NCBI RefSeq assembly: GCF_030811475.1
Contig: NZ_JAUSQV010000001.1
Span: 2,193,501-2,257,500, forward strand
Reading direction: 5' to 3'
Length of the DNA: 64,000 nt
From: Nakamurella flavida
GTDB lineage: Bacteria > Actinomycetota > Actinomycetes > Mycobacteriales > Nakamurellaceae
This document shows positions 52,437 to 62,484 of this stretch, piece after piece. Under the pieces are notes generated by a model. That model was given only the letters and a program-made list of their open reading frames with translations, did no database searches and was not told the DNA's origin. The first letter of the stretch is position 1. Every line of letters begins with the position of its first letter. The position numbers were made by a program, and so were the translations under genes.

Positions 52437-53945
52437 TCAGATGTCGACCCGGGCCCGCCCGCGGATCTTGCTGATGACGACCCAGACGATGCCCACGGCG
52501 AGCAGCCCGTAGAGGGTCAGCGTGATGCCGGAGGCGAACAGCGCACCGGCGTCGCCCTCGCTGACGGCGAGCGTGCGCCGCAGGCTGGTCTCGGCCAGCG
52601 GGCCGAGGATGACGGCGATGAGCACGGGGGCCAGCGGCATCCCGAACCGGCGCAGCACGAACCCGAGCAGGCCGAGCAGCACCAGCAGGACGAGGTCGAC
52701 GATCGACGAGCTGGTGGCGTAGACGCCCAGCGCGGCGAACACGGTGATCCCGGCGTACAGGTACGGCTTGGGGATCAGCAGCAGCTTCGCCCACAGCGGT
52801 GCGAACGGCAGGTTGATGATCAGCAGCACGAACATGCCGATGAACAGGCTGGCCAGCAGCGCCCACACCAGATCGCCGTTGCGGGTGAACAGCAGCGGCC
52901 CGGGCTGCATGCCGTACTGCTGGAACGCCGCCAGCATGATCGCCGCGGTCGCCGAGGTGGGCAGGCCCAGGGCCAGTAGCGACCCCATCGCCGAGCCGGC
53001 GGTGGCGTTCGCCGCGGCCTCCGGGGCGGCCAGGCCGCGGATGGCGCCCTTGCCGAACTGGGGGTCCTTGCGGCGGCGGTCCAACCGGCGCTCCGTGCCG
53101 AAGGCCAGGAACGTCGGAATCTCCGAGCCGCCGGCCGGGATGGCCCCGAACGGGAGCCCCCACGCGGTGCCGCGCAGCCACGCCGGCATCGCCTCGCGGA
53201 ACTCGCCCTTGGACAGGAACGGCCGCTTGCCCACGGTCATCGCGGTGGCCGTGGAGTCCTTGTGGATGCGGGAGGCCACGTGCAGCACCTCGCCCAGCGC
53301 GAGCAGACCGACGGTGATGACGACGATGTCGATGCCGTCCAGCAGCGACGGCAGGCCGAAGGTGAAGCGGGACGCACCGCTGATGCCGTCGATGCCGATC
53401 AGCGCGAGGGCCAGGCCGATGCCCAGCGCCGCGATGCCCTTGACGGCGGAGTCCGACACCACCGCGGCGGTGGCGATGAACGCGACGACGGCCAGCGCGA
53501 AGTACTCGGCCGGACCGAACACGGTGGCCAGATCGGCGAGCACCGGGGCGAAGAACGCGACCAGGATGGTGGCCAGCAGGCCGCCGGTGAACGCGCCGAT
53601 GGCCGAGGTGGCCAACGCCTGGGGCGCCCGCCCCCGTTTGGCCATCCGGTGGCCCTCGAAGGTGGACGCGATGGCGCTGGAGTTGCCCGGGGTGTTGAGC
53701 AGGATGGCCGTGGTCGAGTCACCGAACAGGCCGCCGTAGTAGATGCCGGCGAACATGATGAACGCGGCGACCGGGTCGAGGCTGAAGGTGACGGGCAGCA
53801 GCAGGGCCACCGCCATGGACGAGCCGAGGCCGGGCAGCACACCGACGGCGGTGCCGAGCAGACAGCCGACGAACACCCACATCAGGTTCATCGGGGTGAG
53901 CGCGTTGGCGAACCCGTTCATCAGGTTCCCGAGCTGGTCTCCCAT
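52437..53945 (-). CDS. tctA: Tripartite tricarboxylate transporter large permease TctA
   Basis: 502 aa, about 11-12 helices. Signature [17 protein letters not shown] near residue 37, followed by [35 protein letters not shown], and a second PGL-type segment [18 protein letters not shown]. It forms the Na+/H+-driven channel with TctB. ATG 53945 overlaps the TctB stop by one base. Last gene of the operon, followed by a perfect hairpin. Confidence 0.94.
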   Translation of the reverse strand: MGDQLGNLMNGFANALTPMNLMWVFVGCLLGTAVGVLPGLGSSMAVALLLPVTFSLDPVAAFIMFAGIYYGGLFGDSTTAILLNTPGNSSAIASTFEGHRMAKRGRAPQALATSAIGAFTGGLLATILVAFFAPVLADLATVFGPAEYFALAVVAFIATAAVVSDSAVKGIAALGIGLALALIGIDGISGASRFTFGLPSLLDGIDIVVITVGLLALGEVLHVASRIHKDSTATAMTVGKRPFLSKGEFREAMPAWLRGTAWGLPFGAIPAGGSEIPTFLAFGTERRLDRRRKDPQFGKGAIRGLAAPEAAANATAGSAMGSLLALGLPTSATAAIMLAAFQQYGMQPGPLLFTRNGDLVWALLASLFIGMFVLLIINLPFAPLWAKLLLIPKPYLYAGITVFAALGVYATSSSIVDLVLLVLLGLLGFVLRRFGMPLAPVLIAVILGPLAETSLRRTLAVSEGDAGALFASGITLTLYGLLAVGIVWVVISKIRGRARVDI

Positions 53946-54607
53946 CAGAGCACCCCCTGCAGGAAGCCGGCGGGCAGGTTGAGGCCGAGCGCGACACCGA
54001 AGATGAGCTGGATGGCCGAGGACATGACCAGCGCGACGGAGATGTCGAAGATCGGCCGACGGGAGCCGAGGGCGTAGCTGACTCCCCAGAACAGCAGGGC
54101 GGCGGCGATGATCCAGCCGGCCGGGCGCAGCAGCACGATGAACGCGACCAGCGACCCGAGCACGGTGAGCAGGGCCCGCCAGTCGCTGACCGCGCGCGGC
54201 GGCCACGGCTCACGGCCCGGCGGGACGTCCGGCGGGGTCTCGACGATCGCCTCGCCGTCCATGTCGACATTCGCGTCACCGAGCTCGGCGGTGGCGGCCA
54301 CGGTCCGGCGGCTGCGGAGGATCTGCACCGTCGACAGCACGGCCATTCCCAGCAGCAGGACGATGACCACGATGGGGAAGAACGTCGGGCCGGGCACCTG
54401 CACCGACGGGGGCAGCTGCATGGAGACGGTGCCGACGATGAGGAAGCCCGCGACGGCGACCAGGATCGCCGGGACGATCAGCTCGGCCAGGCCGGAGGTG
54501 CGCGGCACGCCGGGGGGAACAGGCGGATGGGCGGGGCTGGGTCCTTCTGCCGGGTCGGTGGTGCCGACCGGCACGCCGACCGGGCGGGAGGAGTGGGAGG
54601 TGGTCAT
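53945..54607 (-). CDS. tctB: Tripartite tricarboxylate transporter small permease TctB
   Basis: 220 aa. Pro-rich cytosolic N-terminus (about 1-38), then four helices with PSVQVPGPTFFPIVVIVLLLGMAVL typical of TctB. A charged, Pro-rich loop (about 100-138) separates helices two and three. Its stop overlaps the tctA start and its own start is one base from the tctC stop. Confidence 0.9.
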   Translation of the reverse strand: MTTSHSSRPVGVPVGTTDPAEGPSPAHPPVPPGVPRTSGLAELIVPAILVAVAGFLIVGTVSMQLPPSVQVPGPTFFPIVVIVLLLGMAVLSTVQILRSRRTVAATAELGDANVDMDGEAIVETPPDVPPGREPWPPRAVSDWRALLTVLGSLVAFIVLLRPAGWIIAAALLFWGVSYALGSRRPIFDISVALVMSSAIQLIFGVALGLNLPAGFLQGVL

Positions 54608-55666
54608 CTAGGCCCCGATTCCGAGCTCGTCGGCGATCTGCTGGATCTCCTGGGTGTTCTGGGTGAGGAACTGCTGGAACTCGTCGCCGGCGAGATACGT
54701 GTCCTGCCAACGGTTGCGGGCGATGGTGTCCTGCCAGTCGGGCGAGGCGACCATCTCCCGGACGATCTCGTCCAGGGCTGTCCGCTGCTCCGTGCTCAGC
54801 CCGGGGGGCGCGACCAGGCCGCGCCAGTTGGTCAGCTCGACGTCCACCCCCTGCTCGCCCAGGCTGGGCACGTCGATGCCCTCGACCCGCTCCTTGGTGC
54901 CCAGGGCCAGCGCCCGGACGTTGCCCGCCTCGATCTGGTCGGCGAACTCGTTGTAGCCGGAGATGCTGGCGGCCACGGTGTTGGCCAGGATCGCGTTCAG
55001 CGCCTCACCGCCACCGGAGAAGGCCAGGTAGTTCAGCTGCTCCGGGTCGATGCCCACGTTCTCGGCGATCAGACCGGCAAGCAGGTGATCGGTCCCGCCC
55101 TTGGAGCCGCCGCCGATCGCGGTGCCCTGCGGGTCGGCCTTCCAGCCGGCCAGGAACTCGTCCAGCGTGGTGTACGGGGACGCGGCCGGGACGACGAGCA
55201 CCTCGTAGTCCTCGGCGAGCCGGGCGATCGGCGTGACGTCGGACAGCGTCACGTCGCTGTCGTTGGCGATGATGCCGCCCACCATGACGGTGCCGGTGAC
55301 CATGAGCGTGCCGGCCTGGCCGGTCATGTCCGCGAGCTGACCGAGACCGATGGTGCCGGCGGCGCCCGGGATGTTGACGACCTGGACGTTGTTGACCACG
55401 CCCTCGTCGCGCAGCGCGCGCTGCGCCTCGCGGGCCACGCCGTCCCAGCCGCCACCGGGGGCGGCGGGAGCGATGAGAGCGAGCCGGCTACGGGCGGACT
55501 GCCCGGTCCCCGACCCGAGGGTGCTCCAGAATCCGGCGCCGATCACGAGGACGGCGACGACGCCCCAGGCCACCAGCAGGGCGGGATTGCGACGCTTCCC
55601 GCCCTTCCCGGGTGGGGGGACGGCGGTGGACGCGGACGGCGAGGGTCCGGTGGTGGTGGATGCCAT
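54608..55666 (-). CDS. tctC: Tripartite tricarboxylate transporter substrate-binding protein TctC
   Basis: 352 aa. A single N-terminal hydrophobic helix (about 28-47, ALLVAWGVVAVLVIGAGFW) follows a basic stretch KGGKRR; there is no lipobox Cys, so the protein seems to be anchored by this helix. The mature domain has the TctC/Bug marks LIAPAAPGGGWDGVAR, GAAGTIGLGQLAD, GGGSKGGTDHLLAG and NWRGLVAPPGLS. A tricarboxylate or related carboxylate is the expected ligand. Gene order is tctC-B-A, with a two-component system across from it. Confidence 0.92.
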   Translation of the reverse strand: MASTTTGPSPSASTAVPPPGKGGKRRNPALLVAWGVVAVLVIGAGFWSTLGSGTGQSARSRLALIAPAAPGGGWDGVAREAQRALRDEGVVNNVQVVNIPGAAGTIGLGQLADMTGQAGTLMVTGTVMVGGIIANDSDVTLSDVTPIARLAEDYEVLVVPAASPYTTLDEFLAGWKADPQGTAIGGGSKGGTDHLLAGLIAENVGIDPEQLNYLAFSGGGEALNAILANTVAASISGYNEFADQIEAGNVRALALGTKERVEGIDVPSLGEQGVDVELTNWRGLVAPPGLSTEQRTALDEIVREMVASPDWQDTIARNRWQDTYLAGDEFQQFLTQNTQEIQQIADELGIGA

Positions 55667-55766
55667 CGTTGGCCTTCCAGGACGCGGGACCGGTCGAGGG
55701 ACGACCGGGTCGGGGGTGTGCGGCGACGGGATGCACTGGTGCGGACCGGTCGGGCCGGCCCCGGGA

Positions 55767-56141
55767 TCAGGAGGAACGGACGGCCAGCACCGGGACGGTC
55801 GCGTTGAGCAGGACGTCCTGTGCGGCCGACCCCAGGAACAACTTGCCGACCGGCGAGCGACGGCGCAGCCCGATGACGATCATGTCGGCGGACAGCTCGG
55901 TGGCCAGGTCGACGATCTCGTCGGCCAGGTGATCGGTGCGGACGGCGGGCCGGATGGAGACCGAGAGACCCTCCGCCGCAGCGGCATCCACGTGGTCGAT
56001 GGTGTGCACGGCCTCTCCCCCGCTGTGCGCGGGGGCGGTGAGGACCACCAGATCGGTGTCCCGCAGCCGGGCCTCGGCCAGGGCACGGACGACCGCGGCC
56101 TGCCCCTCGGGGGTCTGCTGGTAGGCGGCGAGGATCGTCAT
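55767..56141 (-). CDS. UspA-family universal stress protein
   Basis: 124 aa single Usp domain: TILAAYQQTPEGQAAVVRALAEA at the start, LVVLTAP, and the ATP-binding type motif IVIGLRRRSPVGKLFLGSAAQDVLLNATVPVLAV (G-2x-G-9x-GS/T). ATG 56141 lies between tctC and the divergent sensor kinase, suggesting control with the transporter; 100 bases separate it from tctC. Confidence 0.9.
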   Translation of the reverse strand: MTILAAYQQTPEGQAAVVRALAEARLRDTDLVVLTAPAHSGGEAVHTIDHVDAAAAEGLSVSIRPAVRTDHLADEIVDLATELSADMIVIGLRRRSPVGKLFLGSAAQDVLLNATVPVLAVRSS

Positions 56142-56428
56142 GCGGGACTCCCGGACAGGGTGGGGCGACGGCGGGCGGGGTGGTGCGGGGGCACGGCGTC
56201 GTCGGGGGGCGTGACCCCGGGGCGACGGGGTGACCCCGGTGGCCCGACCGGGCGTCCGGTCGCAGATGTGGTCACGATGGCTCCTTCGACGGTGAAGTGC
56301 ACAGGCGGGGACGGTAACCCGCGTCACAACCTCACACCCGTTTCTCATTCTTTGCTGGACTTGTTCTCCTTGCCGGTACTTCTGAGCGTTCTGCTCACAA
56401 TGCGGGCGCGGGCCGCTACGGTGACCCG
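56142..56428. promoter_or_regulatory. Divergent Usp-tct / citA-citB-type promoter region
   Basis: 287 bases without a gene. 56330-56400 is unusually AT-rich for the window and should carry promoters. TGAGC and GCTCA flank a 5-base spacer (56383-56397), an inverted repeat that may be the response-regulator site. No other structure was seen. Confidence 0.45.
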
Positions 56429-58162
56429 ATGCGGCGACGACGCCTGCGGTTCTCCACCGAGCTCCTGCTCCTGCAGGCCGCGGTGGTGGCGGCCGTGGTC
56501 CTGGTGGGGTTCGCGCTGTTCGCCCTCCTGCTCGACCGCCAGCTCAGCTCGGAGTATGGCCAGCGGGCCCTGGCGATCGCCCGCTCCTTCGCCCCGGACG
56601 ACGACCTCCGCACCGCGGTGGCCGACTGGTCGGCCACCGCGGCCGCCGGTCCCGCGACGTCCGCCGAGCTGGCCGCCGGGCCGGTCCAGATCGCGGCCGA
56701 GGCCGTCCGGACCCGCAACGACGCCCTGTTCGTGGTGGTGACCGACGACCGCGGTATCCGGCTGGCCCACCCCGACCCCGCCGAGCTGGGCCTCCCGGTG
56801 TCGACCGACCCGTCCACCGCACTGGGCGGCGGCGAGGAGGTCGTCGTGCAGACCGGAACTTTGGGTGACTCCGCCCGCGCGAAGGTGCCGGTCTACGGCC
56901 CTGACGGGTCGGCCACGGCCGGGACGGTCGTCGGTGCGGTCAGCGTCGGCATCGACACCGAGGAGATCGCCGCCGCCCTCGGCGAGGACCTGCAGGTCGC
57001 CGCCCTGTTCACGGTCGCCGCCCTCGCCCTCGGGGTGGGCGCCTCGGCCCTGCTGAACCGGCGGTTGCGCCGGTTGACCCTCGGGGTCGAACCGGAGGAG
57101 CTGGCCGGGATGGCCTCCGAGCACGAGGCGGTGCTGGGCGGCATCGGCGAGGGCGTCGTGGCCGTCGACCCCGCGGGCACGCTCACCGTGGCCAACGGCG
57201 AGGCCCGCCGGCTCTTCGCCCTCGATCTCGTCCCCGGCATCCCGATCGCGCGCGCGGGGCTGCCCGGGCGACTGACCGCCCTGCTGACCGGGACCACGGC
57301 GACCGGCGAACCGGTGCTCGTGGTGGCCGGGGAGAAGGTCCTGGTGTGCAGCGTGCGCACGGTCCGCCGGAACGGCCGGGACCTCGGTCTGGTGCTGACC
57401 GCCCGGGACCGCACCGATCTGGAGCTGCTGACCCGGCAGCTGGACGCGGTGCAGACGATGAGCACCGCCCTGCGCGCCCAGCGGCACGAGTTCGCCAACC
57501 GGCTGCACGTGGTGCACGGGCTGCTGGCCCACGGCGACCGCGACGAGGCCCAAGAGTACGTGCGCACCCTGCTCGGCTCCGGTCCGCTCGGCACGCTTCT
57601 CGCCGGCATCGACGCCGTCCGCGACCCCACCGTGCAGGCGTTCCTGTCGGCCAAGGCCGCCCACGCCCGCGAACGCTCGATCACCCTGCGACTCGGACCC
57701 GAGACCTGGCTGGACGCCACGATCACCGACCCGGTCGCGGTCACCACCGTGCTCGGCAATCTGGTCGACAACGCCTGCGACGCAGCGGCCCTCGTCCCGG
57801 GGTGCCCGCCGTCGGACGCCGGGGGCTGGGTGGAGGTCGAACTGCTCGCCGACGGCACCACCCTGTTCGTGACGGTGGCCGACAGCGGCGACGGGGTCCC
57901 GGCCCCGCTGGTCGACGCGATCTTCACCGAGAACGTCAGCACCCGCGGGGTCGGCGGACGGGGCCTCGGCCTGGCCCTGGTCCGGCAGGTGGCCCGGGCG
58001 CTGGACGGCGACGTCTGGCTGGCCGATCGCGGCGGGGACGGGACAGGCGCGGTGTTCGTCGCCCGGCTTCCCGGGGTGCTGGCCGCACCCGCGTCGCCCC
58101 CCGGATCGAACGGATCCGACGACCGGCGCAGCCCGGGGACGACCCTCACGGAGGAATCATGA
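56429..58162 (+). CDS. CitA/DcuS-family sensor histidine kinase
   Basis: 577 aa. Membrane helix one (about 12-35), an extracytoplasmic PAS-like sensor (about 36-190, DALFVVVTDDRGIRLAHP and GGGEEVVVQTGTLGDSARAKVPVY), helix two (about 190-209), a cytoplasmic PAS (about 230-330), His353 in QRHEFANRLHVVHGLL, and an ATPase domain with NLVDNACDA, DSGDGVP and RGLGLALVRQV. The layout is that of CitA and DcuS, which sense citrate or dicarboxylates outside the cell. Opposite the tct operon, so it probably senses that transporter's substrate. Its stop overlaps the regulator start. Confidence 0.93.
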   Translation: MRRRRLRFSTELLLLQAAVVAAVVLVGFALFALLLDRQLSSEYGQRALAIARSFAPDDDLRTAVADWSATAAAGPATSAELAAGPVQIAAEAVRTRNDALFVVVTDDRGIRLAHPDPAELGLPVSTDPSTALGGGEEVVVQTGTLGDSARAKVPVYGPDGSATAGTVVGAVSVGIDTEEIAAALGEDLQVAALFTVAALALGVGASALLNRRLRRLTLGVEPEELAGMASEHEAVLGGIGEGVVAVDPAGTLTVANGEARRLFALDLVPGIPIARAGLPGRLTALLTGTTATGEPVLVVAGEKVLVCSVRTVRRNGRDLGLVLTARDRTDLELLTRQLDAVQTMSTALRAQRHEFANRLHVVHGLLAHGDRDEAQEYVRTLLGSGPLGTLLAGIDAVRDPTVQAFLSAKAAHARERSITLRLGPETWLDATITDPVAVTTVLGNLVDNACDAAALVPGCPPSDAGGWVEVELLADGTTLFVTVADSGDGVPAPLVDAIFTENVSTRGVGGRGLGLALVRQVARALDGDVWLADRGGDGTGAVFVARLPGVLAAPASPPGSNGSDDRRSPGTTLTEES

Positions 58163-58833
58163 CCCTGCGGATCCTGGTCGTGGACGACGACTTCCGCGTC
58201 GCCCGCCTGCACGCCGACGTGGTGGGCGCCCAGCCCGGGATGCAGGTGGCCCAGGTGGTCGCGAACGTCCGTGACGCCCTGCGGGCCGTCACGGACCGGG
58301 CCGCCGACCCCGCGGGCCGGATCGATCTCGCCCTCGTCGACCTCTACCTGCCGGACGGATCGGGCCTGGATCTGGTCCGTCGGCTGGACTGCGACGTGCT
58401 CGTCCTCTCCGCGGCCGCGGAGAGCGGCACCGTCCGGGCGGCCCTGCGAGCCGGCGCCGTCGGGTACCTGGTCAAGCCGTTCGCCCAGGAGGCTCTGATC
58501 GAACGGCTCACCGCCTGGGCCCGCTACCGCGCCGTCCTCACCCGCGCCGACACCCTCACCCAGTCCGAACTGGACCTCGCCGTCCGGGCCCTGCACACGC
58601 GCTCCCAGCACCGCCCCAAGGGCCACTCCACCCTCACCGAACAGACCGTCACCCAGGCCGTGCTGGAGGCCGACCGCGCCCTGTCCGCGGCGGAGGTCGC
58701 CGAGCAGGTGGGGGTCTCCCGGGCGACCGCGCAGCGCTACCTGGCCGAGCTGTCGGAGTCCGGCCGCATCCGCATGCAGCTGCGCTACGGAGCCACCGGC
58801 CGCCCCGAGCACCGATACAGCCGGCCCGCCTGA
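58159..58833 (+). CDS. CitB/DcuR-family response regulator
   Basis: 224 aa. Receiver domain 1-120 with phospho-acceptor Asp61 (LALVDLYLPDG), Asp9-Asp10 and Lys in YLVKPF; C-terminal helix-turn-helix (about 170-215, SAAEVAEQVGVSRATAQRYLAELSESGRI). ATG 58159 overlaps the kinase stop (ATGA). It is expected to activate the tct operon. Confidence 0.93.
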   Translation: MTLRILVVDDDFRVARLHADVVGAQPGMQVAQVVANVRDALRAVTDRAADPAGRIDLALVDLYLPDGSGLDLVRRLDCDVLVLSAAAESGTVRAALRAGAVGYLVKPFAQEALIERLTAWARYRAVLTRADTLTQSELDLAVRALHTRSQHRPKGHSTLTEQTVTQAVLEADRALSAAEVAEQVGVSRATAQRYLAELSESGRIRMQLRYGATGRPEHRYSRPA

Positions 58834-58936
58834 CCGACCAGGAGACCGGCGCTCAGACTGGGCGCTCTTGCCGTGATCGGCGGCGACGAAGCCCCGGGGG
58901 CCCCCATGAGTGCGGTCATGTGAGCCCTGGACCGAG

Positions 58937-61900
58937 TCAGAGCCCCTGGTAGGTGATGGTGGAGGCGAGTGTGGGGTTGGGAAGGGTCAATCTGAGTCCT
59001 GCGGCAAGGGCGCTGCCGGTGGTGGTCCAGACCATCCCGGTGCGGGTGTCGGTGAGGCGGTAGGTCCGAGTGCCGGTGAGTCCGCGCAGCTGGACTACCT
59101 GTGCGGCTGCGCCGCTGGAGGGACGTCGGAATGCTTGGAGGAAGCCGGCTGCGGCTGTGCCGAACTGCCAGACCATCCACCGATCATCGGACACGCTGTG
59201 GGGGGTCAGAAGATGGAAGTCCTGCAGGTAGTACTGCTTGATCGCTGCCCACTCGGCGAGGGAGGCGCGAACGGTGTTCCACGGAACCGTCGGTTCGAGC
59301 GCAGCGACCGCCAGGTGGAACACCGGTCCCATGCCCGACCGCAGGTTGTAATCGTCGTCGTACTGAGCGATGGCCCGTACCGCGCCGCCATGCAGGGGGA
59401 CCCAGGGTGTGAGGCCGGCAAGGTGGGCTTGGTTGGCGGTGGCTTGCCGGATGGTGTCGCTGCGCAGCAGGTTGATGGACTGGCCCAGGGTGAGGATGTC
59501 CAGGCGGCGTCCGCCGCTGGCGCAGGTGTCGATGAGCATGCCCGGGTGCGCGGCTTGGAGAGCGGTCCAGAAGGCGAGGTGTCCGTCGACGTATCGCGCT
59601 TGGGTAATGCCACGGCGCCCCGCCGGGTCGGCCTTATTCCAGAACGGGAGTGGGTTGATGTTGAAATCTTCCCGGTAGAGATCGACTCCCTGGGTGTTGA
59701 TGGAGTTGTTGAAGTAGCCGCTCGCCCAGCTCAGGGCGGCGGGGTCACCGAAATTGAACAGGCGCGCCACCCCGCCCCACTGTCGCTTGTATGGAATTTG
59801 CTGAGCATCGGGGACATCTTCCAGCGTGTAGCTCAGGTAGTTGTTGTGGATGAATGTCCCGGGCATGACCCGCTCGGGTTCGTACCAGATGATGGATTTC
59901 ATACCGAGTTGGCGGGCCCGATCGGTGACTGGTTTGAGTCCGTGGGGAAAGCGGGTCGGGTCGGGCGTCCAGGTGCCGGTCCATTCCCAGGTGTCGGTGG
60001 GTGCGTTGGGTGAGTTCTGGTACCAGCCGGCGTCGATCCACCACCAGTCCTGGACGCCTCCGGTGCCCTGGGTCGTCTGCTGGCTACCGTAAGAATTCAT
60101 CCAGGCGATTTCGTCCTGCGCGGTGTCGTGTTGGCCGGGGAAGTAGTCGTTGGCCTGGGTGGGCGCAAGTGGCTGTGCTGGTCCTGTCGAGTTCGCTGCC
60201 CGGGGTACGTGGTACTGCAGCATCCAACGCCGCCACTGATTCTGTGCGGCGGCGGCGGTGCCGCCGTTCCACGGTTGCATGACGATGAGCGCCGTCCGGA
60301 TGGCCTCGTTCGGGGCGAGCCAGAGGTCGGCGAGGTCCATCGCGGCGAGCTGTTGACCGTGCTGGAGCTCGTCGCCGTCCTTGCTGACCATGCCGCCGGT
60401 CCACCGGACCTCTGTCGGGCTGGTGCGTTGGACCTGGGCGCCCCATTGCCCAGGCCAGCCCAAGGCACAAATGAGGCCGCAGCCCACCATGTCCAGGTTC
60501 CAGAACGGCCAACCGTTGGCCACTGCGGTGCGCGAGTTGGGCGCGCTGAGGTACTCGATGGCGCCGTCGGTGTCGTTGTAGGTGGTGACCACGCCGGCGG
60601 TGCTGTACCGGAAGGCGTCGATGGGGACGACCGTGCCGCTGCCGGCGGCGTTCTTGGTGCCGGTGTTGACGATCTTGAGGGTGTGGGTGGTGTTGCTCAA
60701 GGTCGCCGAGGTCCAGACGTCCTGCTGTTTGAGCCAGGTGGTGGCGTACAAATCCACGGTGGCGACCTTGACGTTGTCCAGGAAGACATCGGCGATGCCG
60801 CAGTCCACGTTCCTGGCCGTCACCCAGGTGATGCCGGTGCCCTGGAAGGTCAGGGTGGCGCTGGCGCTGGCCGCGGAACTGCTGTGCTGGGTGCTGTTGA
60901 TGTAGCCCTGAGATCCACCGCTGGGGTTGGCGTTCCACGCCCCGGCGTAGGTGATGGCTGCGGCGGTGTCGTCAACGGTGACGGGCAGGCTCGAGGTGTA
61001 GATGAACGCGTCGATGGTCACGAAGGTGCCGATGGCGCTGGCGTTCTTCGTGCCAGTGTTGACGACCCGGAGGGTGTGCTGTCCGCTCGTGAGCGCCCCG
61101 GACGTCCACAGGGTTTGTTGCTTGAGCCAGGTGGTGGCGTAGAGGTCGACGGTGGCGACCTTGACGCCGTCGAGGTAAACGTCGGCGATCCCGCAGTCCA
61201 GATTCTTGGGACCGACCCAGGTGACCGAGTTTCCAGTGAAGGTCCAGCTGGCTTCGGCTCCGGCCACCGTGCTGCGATGTTGGTTGTCCTGGTAGTAGTG
61301 CTGGGAGTCCTGGAAGAAGGAGCTGTGCTCGTCCTCGGTGGCGAACTCCCACAGGCTGTTGCCCTGAGCGTTGGTGTTGTAGGTGATGTCGCTGAGTGGG
61401 TCGTTGACGGTGACTCCTCCGGTTGCCTGAAAAGTGAACCCGTCTACGGCGATGATGGTGCCGGTCGCGTTGGCGTTCTTCCGGCCGGTGGCAACGATCT
61501 CGAGGACGTGGGTGGCCTCCGGCAGCTGTGCTGAGGTGAAGAGGGTCTGTTGCTTGAGCCAACTGCCGGCGTACAGGTCCACCGTGCCCACCTTGACTCC
61601 GTCGATCCACACCGCGGCGATGCCGCAGTCGACGTTCTTGGGCCCGATCCAGCTGACTGAAGTTCCGCTGAAAATGAATCGAGCGGTGGCCCCGGCGGCG
61701 GCGGTGGAGTGCTGGTCCTGCTGCAGGTATCCGGGTGCGCCAGCCGGGCCGGTGAGGTAGCTCCAGTCGCCGGCGGCCGGCGGCTTCATGAAGCGGCCGT
61801 CGGTGGGGCGTCCGCCCGCGGTGCTGAACACCCGGTAGGCACTGACCGGTAGCGGGAGGTCGATGGGGGTGAAATCGTTCTTGGTCTGCGAGCTGCCCAG

Positions 61901-62407
61901 CGCGGTGCGCAGAACCCAGTCGGTGTCGGGCATCGAGGTGACGCTTACGTCCATCGCGAGGACGTCGGACAATTGCTTGGACTGAGCTGTGCCCTTGTGG
62001 GTGAAATACACCGTCCAGGACAACGTGGTAAATCCGGGGTACTCGTCGCCGATCCACCGGACTTCCAGCCCGTCGGGTGCTGTCCAGGTGATGGTCCGTC
62101 GAGTCCGTCCGTCGGGTTGATTCGCGGTCGCGGTGGTCTTGGTCCATGCGGGCAGCAGCGTTGACGAGGGGACGCCGTCGTACCGGAAGGAGAAGGGCGG
62201 GTTCTGTAGCACCTCTGACATGGACAGGATCGTGGGCGGGGGACTGGCAGATGCAGTCCCAGCGCGGAGAGGGTTCCACGGGGCGAGCGCGGCAGCAGCG
62301 GCGATGGCCGCACTCGCGCTGAGCATGCTCCGGCGGCTCAGCCCAGGCCTTGGATGGTCAGTCTCGTCGCTCGTTGGGCTCGTGGTCGGATCACTTGAGT
62401 GCGTCAT
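58937..62407 (-). CDS. Secreted GH36-type alpha-galactosidase with three repeated beta modules
   Basis: 1156 aa. Tat signal about 20-55 (LSRRSMLSASAAIAAAAALA). After an N-terminal domain, three homologous modules follow at about 230-323, 375-470 and 505-600; each has QH..S, DCGIA, VDG/LDGVKV.TVDLYA..WLKQQ and NTGTKNA..GT. The GH36 barrel (about 640-1060) shows WWIDAGWY, IIWYEPERVMPGT, YREDFN near 909 (nucleophile-type Asp) and CASGGRRLD near 964 (acid/base-type Asp). ATG 62407 has AGAGGAG five bases upstream. GC is visibly lower than its surroundings, a sign of recent transfer. It likely releases alpha-galactosyl units or a related sugar outside the cell. Confidence 0.88.
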   Translation of the reverse strand: MTHSSDPTTSPTSDETDHPRPGLSRRSMLSASAAIAAAAALAPWNPLRAGTASASPPPTILSMSEVLQNPPFSFRYDGVPSSTLLPAWTKTTATANQPDGRTRRTITWTAPDGLEVRWIGDEYPGFTTLSWTVYFTHKGTAQSKQLSDVLAMDVSVTSMPDTDWVLRTALGSSQTKNDFTPIDLPLPVSAYRVFSTAGGRPTDGRFMKPPAAGDWSYLTGPAGAPGYLQQDQHSTAAAGATARFIFSGTSVSWIGPKNVDCGIAAVWIDGVKVGTVDLYAGSWLKQQTLFTSAQLPEATHVLEIVATGRKNANATGTIIAVDGFTFQATGGVTVNDPLSDITYNTNAQGNSLWEFATEDEHSSFFQDSQHYYQDNQHRSTVAGAEASWTFTGNSVTWVGPKNLDCGIADVYLDGVKVATVDLYATTWLKQQTLWTSGALTSGQHTLRVVNTGTKNASAIGTFVTIDAFIYTSSLPVTVDDTAAAITYAGAWNANPSGGSQGYINSTQHSSSAASASATLTFQGTGITWVTARNVDCGIADVFLDNVKVATVDLYATTWLKQQDVWTSATLSNTTHTLKIVNTGTKNAAGSGTVVPIDAFRYSTAGVVTTYNDTDGAIEYLSAPNSRTAVANGWPFWNLDMVGCGLICALGWPGQWGAQVQRTSPTEVRWTGGMVSKDGDELQHGQQLAAMDLADLWLAPNEAIRTALIVMQPWNGGTAAAAQNQWRRWMLQYHVPRAANSTGPAQPLAPTQANDYFPGQHDTAQDEIAWMNSYGSQQTTQGTGGVQDWWWIDAGWYQNSPNAPTDTWEWTGTWTPDPTRFPHGLKPVTDRARQLGMKSIIWYEPERVMPGTFIHNNYLSYTLEDVPDAQQIPYKRQWGGVARLFNFGDPAALSWASGYFNNSINTQGVDLYREDFNINPLPFWNKADPAGRRGITQARYVDGHLAFWTALQAAHPGMLIDTCASGGRRLDILTLGQSINLLRSDTIRQATANQAHLAGLTPWVPLHGGAVRAIAQYDDDYNLRSGMGPVFHLAVAALEPTVPWNTVRASLAEWAAIKQYYLQDFHLLTPHSVSDDRWMVWQFGTAAAGFLQAFRRPSSGAAAQVVQLRGLTGTRTYRLTDTRTGMVWTTTGSALAAGLRLTLPNPTLASTITYQGL

Positions 62408-62484
62408 CGAACTCCTCTTTCTCCAATTTTGGGTTGACTGGTAACAGAAAGGCACGCGAGAGGGGCGGGCTAGGGTTCAACACC

